Shown: positions 50,095 to 63,895 of the stretch, in pieces
How the letters are laid out: each line of letters opens with the position of its first letter
Numbering within the stretch: the stretch's first letter is position 1
Source of the DNA: Harmothoe impar
Taxonomy: Eukaryota; Annelida; Polychaeta; Phyllodocida; Polynoidae
Assembly: GCA_947462335.1 (NCBI GenBank)
Contig: OX381716.1
Coordinates: 4,150,438-4,214,437 of the forward strand
Direction of reading: 5' to 3'
DNA length: 64,000 bases
The notes under the pieces: generated by a model
What the model was told of the DNA's origin: nothing
Database searches by the model: none
Seen by the model: only the letters and a program-made list of their open reading frames with translations
Program-made: the position numbers and the translations under genes

Positions 50095-50204
50095 GGCAGG
50101 TATATCCAGCCATACGCTTAATGCACCCATTATCATGTGTTTGGTTATATGTCTTGTATTATATATCCATAGCTCATCTACTACCGTATACGCTAGAGTA
50201 ATAT
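50095..50204 (+). repeat. B2 repeat of the Ngaro-like element
   Basis: Second copy of the 49780-49890 sequence, followed by an (AT)n run. It marks the 3' end of the element. Confidence 0.9.
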
Positions 50205-50904
50205 ATATATATATTATGTAGGTCTACATGATTTAACATGTTCCTATTATTTACTTGTCAAAGGGGGCCTCAAGATGTTCTTTCTTTGCCAATGGAAAGT
50301 CATTTGTTCCTATGAATGATAAACTACTGTGACTATTTCCACATTTACTCAGGGGAGGCAAGCAACAAAGGAGAATACAATAATAGAAGGGGCGTTGGAG
50401 GGGAGTGAGCCATCTAGTCATTGTTATTCTAGAGGACATGACACCTTCGTACAGGGATATGGGAAACACAGATAGAGATTTCCAGACAGGAGATCAATAT
50501 AGACAGGCATGGATTCAGTTTGAAATGGAAACCTGTCACAACAGATCAGACTGTAGCCATCATGTTAGACTACCACTAGTACCAGTGTTGGATAGGTCTT
50601 CACATTGGTGTGAGTAGAATTGATTAATATGAATCCAGATATTTTATGCCAATGTTTGTGTCATGCTTTATGAAATTTTAGGGTCATCTTGTTTTTGTTT
50701 ATGTTAATATAAAAGTAGAGAATAATTTACTAGACTGGTCCCATTAAGATGGGCTATCTATCAGGTTAAATGCCTACTTTGCGATATGACATTCACAGCA
50801 AAGAGGACTTGAGCCCGTCAGTCCATTGATTATTCATATGCATCCAACTATCAGTTCATCAATATTTGAGACAGTTATGCAATGTAGACTCTACACTGTG
50901 CCCA
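50205..50904. other. Gene-free stretch
   Basis: No feature recognised. Confidence 0.4.
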
Positions 50905-51147
50905 TTTAATTATTTTAGGATGGCATAAGGCATTTTTGCATCATGTCCTTTGTTATCATGATGCATGAATGCAGTAACTCACCAGTGCTGCATTCAAGCA
51001 TCATGCCACCCTATGGAGTTTAGACACTCCCAAAAGGCTCGGCATGATGCACCAATGTAGGACCTGCGAGTTAGTTGCCTGGGCTGCGTTGGTGCATCAT
51101 GACAACAAATGTCACATTTTGGGGACATCCTTCCTTAAAGGGTTAAA
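50905..51147. repeat. M1 short repeat, best-preserved copy
   Basis: Left TTTTAGGATGGCATAAGGCA and right CATCCTTCCTTAAAGGGTTA are imperfectly inverted. Inside: CATGATGCATGAATGCAGTA, CAAGCATCATGCCACCCTAT, GCATGATGCACCAATGTAGG, GTTGGTGCATCATGACAACA. Confidence 0.75.
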
Positions 51148-54100
51148 ATTCAGATCATGCTTTGTTTACGTCTGTCAGGATTCTGTTTAGTTTGGTTTAG
51201 TCAGTGTTTGTCCCCGTCTGCTGCCTTGGCAGACCAAGTGGCTGGGTGTGGGTTTTGTGTTTAAAGCGTGACAAAGGGCATGATGCATTATGCGGGGCAA
51301 TATATCAAACTCACTGCTAAACAACCCTCTAATGTGCAGTGTGTAATATTGAGCCGCACATGTCTACATTGGTCTCCTTTGTCCTACAACCATTCTGCTC
51401 TCAATCTCATTTCTCCAAATGCTTTCAGGCAGCATTCTACACCAAGGTTACATCCAGCCGATGTGTAGTTATTTAACCCCCTGTTGTTAGATGACATCTA
51501 CCTTAGGGCAGGAAACAGCTTTAAGGGAGGTAGAAATGGTGAGGGAGCAACAGTTAGTGTGACTAGTCTAGTGAATTAAGGGAAATATACTTTATTTCTG
51601 GATAAAAGTACCAAAGTTGGTTTATAGGTAGATAAATATGTGTTATTGAATATGTTTCCTTGCTCCAAGAAAAAAGTGTCCTGCAACACCATTTTTGGGT
51701 CATTTTCCTGAAAAATGTGAAACATGACAAAAATAATTTTACAAGTTAATTTTTTGCAGGTTTCTATTGTTGAGATCTAATAATATTGCTACAATAGACA
51801 TTAATTGTCATAAATATGAAACAGTTAGCCTCCCAAAAACGCAATATGGGCTCAAAATTAAAGCTTAAAGGCAAAAATAATTGTGACTTTATGCTTTCAT
51901 TTTAATTGCTTTCACAGGCAGTCAATTGTACTTTTTATTAACCTCTCATTCATTTCAAGGGTAATTCAAAGTCTTTCCATGTATTTTATACTTTGTTATG
52001 GTATAAAATTGGTAGTAGTAGGATTGTCTAGATGTGATCATTCTAGACAGATTGGGTACTGCAGCGGAACACCGCAAGCGAAGCACCGTGGCCACCACAA
52101 ATGAAGCACAGGGGTTACACTTTGGGAATTTGGGGGCATGACCCCTTAAGAATTTTTTATGTATATAGCCTTGAAATAATGGTTTCATTGAATTTGGTAC
52201 ACAATTAATCACAAGTCTGATCTATATCTAGCCTTTATCATTTTGTTTGGGATTTGTTTGTGAGGGAGAGACTCTTTGGAAAAAACACTTTTGTCACCTT
52301 GAGAAGGAGAGAGTAAAATTAAGTGGGTTTTTTTTGGTTTCAAAAAGGAAGAGACTGATTCCCCACTCTTGTCTTGCATCCCATTTCCTGAATGTCCTTT
52401 TTTCTAATGATTCCCTTTTCCCTCCAACTGCTTCACTTTTCCCATGCTTCAGTAGGCAACACATGGGTCTTAGAGCGAGGGGGAGCCATAGGGTTAGGCC
52501 AGGGCATGGAAGGAGACCTGGAGGGGAGCAGAGTGGACATTGGATGGAAGGTGAGGGTCAGGGATATTGGAGGGTGTGCATGCATGGTAAACCTTGTCCT
52601 GACGAGCCCCCTGACCGTGAGTGCATTAGTACCTTTATTAGCGTTAAGACACCTACAGGAGGGGGCCAGCCTCATCTTTTTGGTGGTATCATTATGGGCC
52701 ATAGAAATTGGGGAGAGGAGGGGGGATTTCATTAGCACTGCAATTAAATACACTGGAGCAAGGGGTTCATGAGGTGAGAAGTTTGGTTTATTTGAGGTCT
52801 CAATTCAACCATTGACTACGGGTATAAGATTCTCACAGTGAACTCATTAGCCAGGCCCTTTTTCAGCCTCGCCAGGTTCCCCCAGACAAGGCATAGGGAA
52901 GGGACTACATCCCCGCTCACATCCCTCAGCCCGCAGCATGTCCCCCAGATCTGAGAAGAGGAATAGGGAGGAGTGGGGCCCCAGGAGGAGACTACACCCG
53001 GTCAAAGACTACACCCGGTCAAAGACTACACCAGGTTAAAGACATTTGAATTGTTACAATCTCATTAGACACAGCCTCATGTCCCAGGGCTTTGCTTTGG
53101 AGCAGGGCCAGAAGGAGGGAGAAGGCCCCACCTCAGGAATTAAAGCTGGTGTCGGGATCTATATAAAATATAGCAAATATTTCTGCACTTATTGTCAGAA
53201 TTGCTTTTCAAAGATAAGTCGAAATGTATAACTGAAAATGGTATGAATACATTATATCCCACAATAAATGTAGAACCCTGGCAGCAAAGATTATTTAGAG
53301 ATGAATATTCTACTTTTAAAAGTACCCTTGTGCATTTATAGCCTATTTGTCACTGTTTTGCTATCCCTGTGCCCCCTGGTGGTCAAAACAAGAACTACCC
53401 CCCCTCCCATGCGTTTTCCACCACCTGCTCACACAAATATGCATTGCCCCCCACCCCTCCAACAGAAGTTTCCCATCTACTTTCCTGAAATACTGTTTGT
53501 TAATTAATAATTGCCAGTTTTCCCATCTTTCTTTTTTTTCTCCATCCCCTTATTGTCCATCATCTTTCTTCTCCTCTCTCTTTTTGTGTGTGTGTGAGGG
53601 GGGGGAGACCTGTTGCCCCCCTCTCCCCTGGATTAGCCAGGGGGGGGGGGCACCAACTATTTTGCAGTGTCCAACCCCGAGGTGCAGGTGCCTCGGGCAG
53701 TGACTCGTAATATTACCACTGCTGTTTCCTTACCGGTTCAATATGCATATTTATCCGACATTTCTTGTCATCCCATAAACATATATGGGTTCCATGATAT
53801 AGTTTCTGGTATAGTATATTCCATTCTGGTATAGGGCTTTGCTCAAATCAAAGAAACAACTAAATGAACCTGAAAAATATGGGTTCATGTGATCTGACAG
53901 TCATATTTATGAAGGGCAGCCATCTTGAATATATAATGCATTGATTTACATTGGGATATTAACCTAAATATATAGTTACCAGCTCAGCATCTTTTACAGT
54001 TTCAGTCCTAAGTATTTCTCAAAAAGTTCTTAAAATGAAGATTTCCTCTTCATTTTTTAATGATTTTGGTGAAATGGCTGAAAAACGGGGATAGCATGGA

Positions 54101-54284
54101 AATTTCTTTTGGAGCAAGGAAAAAAGTGAAAGTTCATGGTTCAAACCATGTGTAAAAAAATTTTTTATCCAATAATAAAGTATAATGCCAATTCGTTCCC
54201 TTAATTCACTAGACTAGACCAAAGTACATTAACACTGACCTGCTGACCTCAGGGTCTCACTCCCTGCTGCTGACTTCCTCCTTG
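51148..54284. other. Gene-free stretch
   Basis: ACTACACCCGGTCAAAG is repeated three times at about 52990-53040. A GT/G-rich low-complexity patch lies at 53585-53650. The open frames at 52247-52772 overlap on both strands and have no recognisable domain. Confidence 0.4.
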
Positions 54285-54640
54285 CCATAGGAGCAGCTCA
54301 GAAGAAGGTGTGGAAGCAGCTCAATAGCAGGAGGGAGGGGCAGCTCAGGGTGTGGAGAGCAGCTCAATGAAACGAAACAGTTCAGTGTGGGAGAGCAGCT
54401 CAGGGGGAGGGGTCAGCTCAGAGTGAGAAGAGAAGCTCATTGTGGGGGGAGCAGCTCATGGTGGGGGAGCAGCTCAGTGCAAGGGAAGCAACTCAGTGTA
54501 AGGGGAGCAACTCAGGGTGTGGGCAGTAGCTCAGGGTGCGGGTAGCAGCAGCAGCTCAGGGGTAGGGGAGCAGCTCAGGGGGAGGGGAGCAGCTCAGGGT
54601 GGGGGGAGCAGCTCAGTGAGGGGCAAATAGCTTAATGTGG
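54285..54640. repeat. Degenerate ~20-bp tandem repeat (GGGAGCAGCTCAGGGTG)
   Basis: About 15 imperfect units of GGGGAGCAGCTCAGGGTGGG with variable length. Low-complexity minisatellite. Confidence 0.8.
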
Positions 54641-57600
54641 GGGAGCCTTGCGTTCACCATTTCTTCTTCCAGATTTTTCATCAAACTTTAATTTGTAAAA
54701 CCGTACTGAGTTATGAGAATAAGTCATGAACCTGACAGAGGCTGCGTCATATTTCAGTCACGGCCCACGTCTTCTGAGGAGGTTTATCCTACTTCATACT
54801 TCCTGCATGTCTTTTTTATTGACAGCCTGAATGTTTGAGTTATATATCGACTTCTGTAAGATGACAGTGGCTTTCTTGTGAACTTTGTTGTAACTTAACA
54901 CTTAGTTCTGACAAGACAGCCACTGGCCTGGAGTGGAAACAGTATTTCACTTTGTGTCGGAGTATTCTCAGTACATTCTACTAAAACCCCTAAAGGTGTA
55001 CTCTGCAGCTCTATGACAGTTAACGTCATGAAGATCATCCATACTGCAGCTTCAGGGTAGTATTATTCAGACACAATTCTCCTCTGGGAATACATATAAA
55101 CAATGATGTTTCATGAAGGAAAAGCACTATAAGCACAGTATCAGCTACTCAATGCTGCTGCATCAATACATCAGGATAGTGAGGAGGGCAGACAAGCAAA
55201 GCTAAGTTAAGACTAGATAGAAATACCATGAGAATCACAGAAACTATGTAAGACCAGAGCTACATGAAAACTGACTTAAGGGTTATGGAGTTTGTCAGAG
55301 TAGAACTGGCTGCAGGTGTAGGGAGCTGCTCTACAGATGAATAAAACATGGTGACATCAGGTCCAATTGTATGTCGGACATCAATCAGCTGTGTCATCAT
55401 ATTACTTTAGGATTGGTATTTACTCTTTGTCGAGAATTATTTGAAAGCATTATTCCTACTATATGCTTGTTACAAAAGGAGCTATCTTTGTCGACATCAC
55501 TTATTTACAATGCATTATTTTTGCATTGTCCCTACGACACCTCATCATTTGAGCAGCATAGGTTATACTTATGATGATATTCCTGATCACCAGAGCAATT
55601 GAAACCAAGGATAATAGCTATTTTGGGCCATATTTCAATATTTGATAACAAAAAGAGTAACCTTGACCTTGGCAAAGGCCATTCTAATTCCTCATGGATA
55701 AACGTCTCATATAACTCTTGACAAAAAATGTTTGACCTGTTAACATATTCAATGTGAGATGCAGGACTGCCACCCATTCTCAGGAGCAACATAAATTGCA
55801 GTTGTTGAAATGAAGTTAAAGAGAAAAGTATCAACAGCTTTCTCAATTCATGTCATGTGCATATGCAATAAATATTTGCAGGCAGTTAACCCTTGTATTT
55901 ACCTCATTTGGTCATTACAGAACTCACTTGACATGAAGCGGTTTCTGGGGACTGCCAGCCATCATCTGCGTGCTAAAACAGAATAGAATAGTGCATGGCA
56001 TTGTGTCCCATTTCAGTTGCTGCATAGTTGGGGGATTATATGAAGCCACACTACCGCACACACATCATAACTGTTCGGCTAATGCCATCCAGACTGCGGG
56101 AACAATTAAGTTCATTTTCCTGTGTCAGGGTACCAAGTGAAACCAATTAGTGAATCATGTGAGTTGCCACTGGGACTGGGCCTTGTATTTAGAGCAGTGA
56201 AGTGGTTTTGATGTGTTTTGTAATCATTCATAGTATAGTGTTTTTTTCCCCTTGGGTTTGCCCCACTATAGACAATCCATTTACATGTTGATAGTCATCC
56301 ATGTACATGTATCAGGATAGATTCTTTGGCATCTTCACTCTAATGTTAACCAGCATCTTAGATTCACTTGAATGCATACATTCATGCAAAACTCCATTCC
56401 TCCATGTCTCCCCTTTATCCACAAAGGAACATAATGTAAATTCCTTCAGCTCTGTTCTCTCTTAATTATCAAAGACACACAGCACGTAAGGACCAAACAA
56501 TTACATTGCGAGACTCCAGCTACTCAGAGGGCATTACAAACTGTTAATGGCGTTAATTAAACACCTTACCTTGTTTAGCTTATCAAAGAGTGGCTGTGGG
56601 AGAAGGATGTAGGCTCCTTTTGTTACTCAAGACATAAAGAACATTGAATGATTTGAATACATCAACCTGAATTTAACACAAATCAAGTTTCAACACAGCC
56701 TTCCACGTGGGATAGAGATCTGAGGGGGCAGAAAATATATCTGAATAACTAAATTCCCACTTTCTATTTCAGCTCAAAGAGGCATAACAAAAAATATTGT
56801 TACATGAATTTATCACAGACTGTTTTTTATATGTTGCCAATGGGGCCTGGGAATATAGGAAAGGGGATGTGGGATAAGTCAGGAAGAAGTCTAAGACTTA
56901 AAAAACGGCTTTCACCAGCAATCTGAGCATGTGTGGTATCATAATGAGCCCTGCAAGCTGACCAACACCTCCTGGATGATACGTCAAAATAATGACAATA
57001 CTTAAGGCGAGCTTTTAGGACTGTCTCAAGACCTCAGCCTTGGAAAGATGTATGAACTCAGCACAGGTCAGTTATTGACAAGGATGCTTTCATACATTCA
57101 TGCATTATGCCAATCTAAGGGCATAGTATGTTGAAGTCCCTTGTTATCCTTAAAGGGTCAAACCTACAGATCTGCATCTAAGAAGCGGTTTTGGGTTAGT
57201 ATTACATTCTGTATGTTAAGGGACATTGTAAAAGTACAGACACTATATGCTTGCAGTAAAGTGTCAGTAGTAAGTAGAGTGTGATGGTAGAACAGGGTCT
57301 TTAGAGGATTGGTGTGCATGTACTTAGCAGCTTTGAGGTTCATGATACATGCATTGCAGGAACAAATACAAAGTACTGGAACTGCAAAGAAAGTAAAATT
57401 ATTAGTTTTCATCCAAGTAAGAATTCAAAACTGTATGCAATACACATGCATGGAACATCTGACTGCAGGGTTGTAGATCCAAGGCTCAACTGCGTCAGTC
57501 ATGGCTTTAACTGTACAACCCCCACCACCTTCACACAGAAGGCAACCAGGGGGGTATACATACATTAATTAGGCATGGTTTATATAAATAAGATATATGA

Positions 57601-58340
57601 CCTGTGGCATCAGCCCTAACAACTTTTGGTAAGTCAGTTAGATTAGTAAGGCTTTAGAGCGTAGCTGGGGAATTGAGTCAGGTTGTTGCATGATCTAACT
57701 CATGATGGGTAGTGATTAATCCCCATGACTATGACATAAGAACACAGCACTGTCATGCAAAGTAAATTAAGTTGATAGGTGCCTGGCATAAACTCCCCAC
57801 TTATGTTGTTTCGGCTATTTCTGGCCCTTTTCAGGCTTATATCCCTACAGAATAACCAGTTTTGCACTAATTTATTCAAATTTATGGTATATGTGAAAAA
57901 ACATCCTAATAATTCAGGAAATCTCTATTTTTAGTGTATTGGCCCAATATTTTACATTTTCTGGCCCTCCAAAGGCCCAAAAACCCCTAAAAACGTCAAA
58001 AACGCTAAAAATGTCATGTTTTACATGTCTCCCATGTGTACTGAGGCAGTAACAGCTTATTCCTAATATCATTTTCTATTAGGTCTATGGTATAGTCAAT
58101 TGATTCACGAGGATTTCACTAGATATGTTCCGTATTTTTTTCTCCACAGTCATTTAAGTGCGTTTTGTCAGCAAAATATTCAAATGTCATTTCAGGTTGA
58201 TACCTCTATATAGTAAATAAAGAAGATCCACACAGTCTCTATTGTATCCCAGATTGTGAGGTAACTCTTGTGTCTTCTGCTGGAAAAAAGAAATTTTGAA
58301 AAATATCCAATAATCTTGCCTCCAGGAGCATATGTCTATT
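54641..58340. other. Gene-free stretch
   Basis: No coding region, RNA gene or repeat array is recognised. Small open frames (for example 55532-55846 minus and 57314-57568 plus) lack any domain. Confidence 0.4.
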
Positions 58341-58357
58341 GGGATACATATTTTCTG

Positions 58358-58940
58358 TCACGGAGTCACCCGGAATATTGGTCACGGAGTCACCAGCCAC
58401 CCTGTTGAAAATTTAAACCTTCATAGAATTGTTAATACCCAATATATTTAAGTGATCTCTGGTTTTCCTGTGTCCTATCCACTCCCTCTAATGTTCTAAT
58501 GCAAAAATCCACCATTTTTATGCTCATTTATACAAGAAATTATTTCCGTCACGGAGTCACCCGGGTGACTCCGTGACAGAAAATAGGTTAATAGGGGTAC
58601 TTTAGGCCTATACTGTGCAAATTTGGTCTAGCCAGATATCATGATGCTTCATATTTCTTCAAGTACACATGATCAGGACACTGTAGAGTGAATTTGACCA
58701 ATAATGGGACCATTTTGAGGAAACTAGAGTAAAGTTGAGAGTATGTAGTTGAAATGTTCATATTTTTGATAAATGTTCAAAATTCATCGGGCTGTATCTC
58801 AAAAACTATTACTCAGAGGATTTCCATTCTTGGTATGCTTCAAGATATAATGTTGGCCCAGCTTGTAAACATGATTATTAGTTGCTGTGATGTATTTAAA
58901 ACATAATGTTCATGATCATGGATTTTTGGTCACGGAGTCA
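58358..58940. repeat. CACGGAGTCACC motif cluster with a perfect 30-bp palindrome
   Basis: GTCACGGAGTCACC occurs at about 58358, 58381, 58548 and 58928. At 58548-58577 it meets its own inverse (centre CCCGGG) to give a perfect 30-bp palindrome. TTTTCTGTCACGGAG-type flanks recur. Function unknown. Confidence 0.7.
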
Positions 58941-59559
58941 CCTGAAAAAAGGACAATAAACTTAACGAGGTGATAAAAACCGAACCACTAGGGTTAGAAA
59001 TGTATCAAAAAGTGTTCCAAGGAGCCAAGATATATACCTTTCAATATACTAAACCTGTTTGAACATATTAAGAACTATCTGATTTGTCCTTCCTCTATCC
59101 TAAAACAACATAAGTCAGGAGTTTGAGCCGCCTACATCCTGCCTTAAGCAGAACAGGCACGCGGCAAAGTGCTGGACATTAAGGATTCATACAGACTCTA
59201 CTTCAGTGACACGCACACACTGAATGGGTGACTGAAGTATGGAAATCTATTCATGAAGCGGTCATTAAATGGTAACTGGTAGTTTACATTTCATTAGTTG
59301 ATATCAGTTGAGAACAATGCAATACTGGAAATTGTTTCTAGCATTACAATTGACATTGGCATTTGCACAACTCGGAAATGCAATACAACAATGAAAGTTC
59401 TGACATCAATCATGAATAATTTGGTTCTACAAGCTTTGTCAGGCTACATTCAGCTCACGGATCAATGACAGCTCAAAATTTAGCACCAGCATTAATAGCT
59501 TTGTAAAAATATGTGTTTGCTAATAAGATTCCAGTGATATAGATTACATAGTATTGAAA

Positions 59560-61140
59560 TGTTATTTGCAGATTAGTCAATAGAGGATGGCACCTGTATT
59601 GGCAGTCTCACATGGAATGTTTTCTGAGACAACTGAATGCTTAGTACTAAAACGCCTAACAAAAATCTTTTCACAAGTGCCAAGGGCTCTCATTATGTTG
59701 AATTTAGAATAGCACAACACCAATCAGTTCTAGACTAGATGTATATTCAGCATCTACCATGCCTTATTGTTTTTACATTCCGTTGTCCTTTCAGCTTGGG
59801 ACATGTCTGGACCTGGCATTTTGCTGTGTATGTTCAGGGGTTATGACCATACTTTGTTATGTGACTATTGAATTCCCCATGGCTCTCAGGATATCACACA
59901 ATGTGAATGGTTTGGTACTTTTGGTATGTGTTTGCTGATCTGGATTTCTGCTATGGTATATCCATCTCGCTGATGGATTAGAGGGAATTGAAGTTGGTTG
60001 TTGTGGAGCCTATATATTTCTGATCCGTAATGCATGCAGGGCAAGATTCTGCAATAAATCAAAGCTCATTACCGACAAGTTTAACAAATGTGCATATATC
60101 ATATTTATGACACAAATTCTATTTTGCTCTGTAATGGGGTAAGAAAGGGGTTTCCTACATCAACAACCTGCAAGCAACTATGGCCTTAAAGAACTAGTAT
60201 TTGATGCCATTAATCAAAACTGCACATACATTTATTTGTCAACTTTCATTTCTAGGGGTTTTCCCATCACTGTCCCTGATACTAATTTTTGTATCAACAC
60301 TAGTTCCGCCTCTTTCCTAACCATACATGTGTAATGTATTATCATCCTGAATGACATGTTGAATAAAACTCCCAGCTGAATAGGGATCTTTGTATGCACA
60401 TTTATATTCCTATTGACGAGTACTGGTGATGCAGGAGAGTGGTACATATCATAAGCCATGTCAACAAGGGAGTAATATAAAACCATACTTCGACCTGCTC
60501 TCGGGTGTCATTTACATATTATTGGACATCTGATAGTGGTGCCTTGGCACAACCTACAGAGGACATCAACCGAAGGAGGATATTATCTGCACAGAGCTGT
60601 TGTGTGGCCTTTTGTGCTCAAATATTGATATCAAGAAACCTTTGACCTACACGTTATACCCTACATGGTGTGTCATCCGATTGATGATGGACAGGGCATT
60701 AAATGTTTATCAATATGAATTTAGCAAGCAGATGTCAGGCTAGCCTGAGGGGTACAGCTGAATATAGGCTGGATACCATGTTTAGCTTGCTCAAAGCAAG
60801 ACAATAGCTCCCTGGGAACTGGAAGGGAACGGTAGACATGCATAGTTAGCTACAAAAAAAGATACATTAACCAGAATCAGCTAGAAAACATGTGTTTGTG
60901 GGCAGTCATACTGATTAAATCTGCAATGCTCAGGAAAAGCCAGAACACTGGCTACCCATTAGAGTGCATCCAACCAGAATACAACCTGTGCATCTCATCA
61001 GCTCATTCCACACTTGTACCTCTGACAGAGCAGCAAATGTCACCCTGGCTGACCTGAATATTAACTAGCTCTGTAAGCCACACTGTTCACCATAGCCTTT
61101 ATACAGACTCACCAGTGGAAAACAGACTCAACTCATCTAG
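59560..61140. repeat. Segmental tandem duplication, copy 1
   Basis: Aligns in order with 61225-62985. Shared landmarks include TAGCACAACACCAA, GATGGATTAGAGGGAATTGA, GACATGTTGAATAAAACTCC, GGTGCCTTGGCACAACCTAC, CAATATGAATTTAGCAAGCA and TCACCAGTGGAAAACAGACT. Non-coding; divergence looks moderate. Confidence 0.8.
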
Positions 61141-61224
61141 GAATCTAGGAAATATTTATTTAAATGCCTTCATTTTGGAACATGTTTCTACATTCTCTTC
61201 AATTCTGAAATTTTATGTATAAGT

Positions 61225-62985
61225 TAATCAAGTAAGGGTAGCACTTGTATTGGCAATTTCAAATGGCACTTTTTCAAATACTGGCTATTTGGGGAAACAC
61301 AGATGGTTTCTGAAAAAAAGAAAGAAAGGTTTGCATTAGCAAAGGCTCAAATTTCATTTTTTGGAGGTACTAAAACGCCATAAATATTATTTAACAAGGG
61401 CCCAGGGCCGTCATTACGTTGAATATGGTATAGCACAACACCAACCAATTGTAGACTAGATATATACTCAGCATCCACCATGCCTCACTGTTATTACATT
61501 CCGATGTCCTTTTAGTGTGGGAAGTGTCTTGATCTGGCTTTGTGCTGTGTATGTTGAGGGGTTATGACTGTGGTTTGTGATGTGACTAATGGATTCCCCA
61601 TGGCTCACAGGGAATAACACAATGTGAATGCTTCAGCATTTTTTTGTATAGCTATTCATGATTGCGTTCGCTGATATGGATTACTCCTGTTGTATTTACA
61701 TTTCCCTGATGGATTAGAGGGAATTGAAGTTGGTCGCTGTGGATCATATATATATATTTTTTGATCTGTTAGCCATGTAGGCAAACTTTCTGCAATAAAT
61801 CAAAAGCTCATTGCTGACAAGTTTAACAAATGTGCATATAATATTTATGACAGATATGCTATTTTGTTCTGTAATGAGGTACGAAAGGGGTTTCCTACAT
61901 TAAGAACCTGCAAGCAAATGTGGCGTAGGAGAACCAGTGTTTAATGCCATTAATCAGAATTGCAGATACATTTATTTGTCTTCTACAGCAATAAGCTGCA
62001 CGCAAATGGGGCCTGGAAGAACCAGAATTAAATGCATTTATCAGAATCACACATGCATTAATCCAGCAACTGTCATTTCTAGGGATTTTCCCATCACTGT
62101 CCCCGATACTAAATGTGTGTTTCAACACTCATTCAGCCTCATTCCTAAACATACATGTGTAATGCCTTATCATCCTGAATGACATGTTGAATAAAACTCC
62201 TAGCTGAATAGGGATCTTTATATGCACATATATATTCCTATTAAAGAGTACTGGTGATGCAGGAGAGTGATACTTATCTGAAGCCGTGTCAACAAGGGAG
62301 CGATATAAAACTGCACTTCAACCTCTCTGGTGTTATTTACATATTATTGTACATCTGATAGTGGTGCCTTGGCACAACCTACAGAGGACATCAACCGAAG
62401 GAGGATATTATCTGCACAGAGCTGTTGTGTGGCCTTTTGTGCTTAAATATTGCTACCAGGAAACCTTTGACCTACACGTTATACCCTACATGGTGTGTCA
62501 TCCGATTGATGATGGACAGGGCATAAAATGTTTATCAATATGAATTTAGCAAGCAGATCTATGTCAGGCTAGCCTCAGGGGTAAAGCTGAATATAGGCTA
62601 GATGCCATGTTTAGCTTGCTCAAATCAAGACAATAGCTCCCGAGGGAACTGAAAGGGAGCAGTAGACACGCATAGTTAGCTACAAAAAGAGATAGATGAA
62701 TCAGAATCAGCTGTAGTGTTGTTTCAAGAAAACATGTGTTTGTGGGCAGTCATACTGATTAAATCTGCAACGCTCAGGAAAAAACAGAACGCTGGCTTCC
62801 CATTAGAGTGCATCCAACCAGAATACAACCTGTGCCTCTCATCAGCTCATTCCGCACTTGTACCTCTGACAGAGCAGCAAATGTCACCCAAGCTGACCTG
62901 AATATTAACTAGCTCTGTAAGCCACACTGTGCACCACAGCCTTTACATAGACTCACCAGTGGAAAACAGACTCAACTCATGGACA
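61225..62985. repeat. Segmental tandem duplication, copy 2
   Basis: Second copy of 59560-61140, about 150-200 bp longer. Part of the extra length is a local duplication near 61945-62080, where a stretch containing TTTATTTGTC or a variant is repeated. The small frames shared by the copies (for example 62286-62543) carry differences and no domain, so I do not call a gene. Confidence 0.8.
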
Positions 62986-62999
62986 CTGAAGGCGCCACT

Positions 63000-63425
63000 T
63001 AACCCTTTCAAGGAGAAATAGTTCTTTCGCACATTATGTTAATTTGAAAACATAATGCATCAACTGTACAGTGCTGCATTGAGCCATGATACCTACAATA
63101 AGGGTCATAAACCAGGGCAGGGCTGTATGACTGTATCATGAGTGCATTGCAACACCATATCATCCTTGAAGAAGAACCCCTGGTCAAATAGCCTTCAATG
63201 GCAGGTACAGACAGCAGCATATTGCCTTAAGTTAAACATCAAAGATAGCTGCTAGACAGTGTTTTCTAGTCATATTGCATTGAGCAAGACACATGATTGC
63301 TGAATTAGATTGCACAGGAATAAGCTAAGCAACATTATTACCAGCCAATAGTGTAGGTGTGGCACCTTGCAACATTACTAGCAGCAAAAAAAGAGTGTGG
63401 GTGTGGCACCTAGAACATAGTATTC
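63000..63425. repeat. M1-like fragment and a small direct repeat
   Basis: AACCCTTTCAAGGAGAAATA and ATAATGCATCAACTGTACAG, then ATCATCCTTGAAGAAG near 63160, suggest a diverged M1 copy. At about 63350-63420 GTGTGGCACCTTGCAACAT is roughly repeated. Confidence 0.45.
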
Positions 63426-63895
63426 CACTGACTCAGTAGGAGGCCTCCCCATCAACCCCCTAGTGCACATCATCATTTTAGTTTCAACCCAGTTACCTTC
63501 CATAAACTAAATTGAAAGCAGCATGCAGCAAATGGTGTGTTGGTAGTGCACTAATGTAGAGGTCTGCTGCAGGCATGCTACAGTAATAGGAACATGATTA
63601 GGGCATGTTGTGCTGGCATGTTAACGTGTAGGTTTATGTGTGAGTAGTTTAGCAAATAGGGGTTGCTGCCTCATGCCTTCAACTAGGAACACACTACCTG
63701 GAATTACAGCACATACCAGATCATGCATTGAGGGTGTTTGAAAATACATGCTTATTTCAGCAAATTCAGGGATCCTACTTTTGAATAGTCTGCTCAGACG
63801 GAAATCTTTCTAAAATACATAGATGACCTTTCTACACAACGTTTTGTGCAGGGACCTGATAGCAAACTGCTCTCGGCTGTGCTACATGAGCTACC

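Larger units (their letters stand above)
46640..50204 (+). mobile_element. Ngaro-like tyrosine-recombinase retrotransposon, 5'-truncated
   Basis: Contains RT-RNase H of the DIRS/Ngaro group, then a tyrosine recombinase, then a ~110-bp direct repeat pair (49780-49890 and 50095-50204) around a ~204-bp unit. This matches the Ngaro split direct repeat B1-A2-B2. The matching A1 repeat and a gag ORF should precede the RT, but I find neither upstream; instead a host dispersed repeat runs to about 46570. The left boundary is therefore approximate. Confidence 0.85.

Noticed and set aside
52247..52772. Open frames of 162, 126 and 106 codons overlapping on both strands
   Set aside because: No domain, no splice context and no second copy; consistent with chance in a GC-richer patch.
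55532..55846. 104-codon minus-strand frame with a hydrophobic start
   Set aside because: No recognisable domain or neighbours; the context is anonymous DNA.
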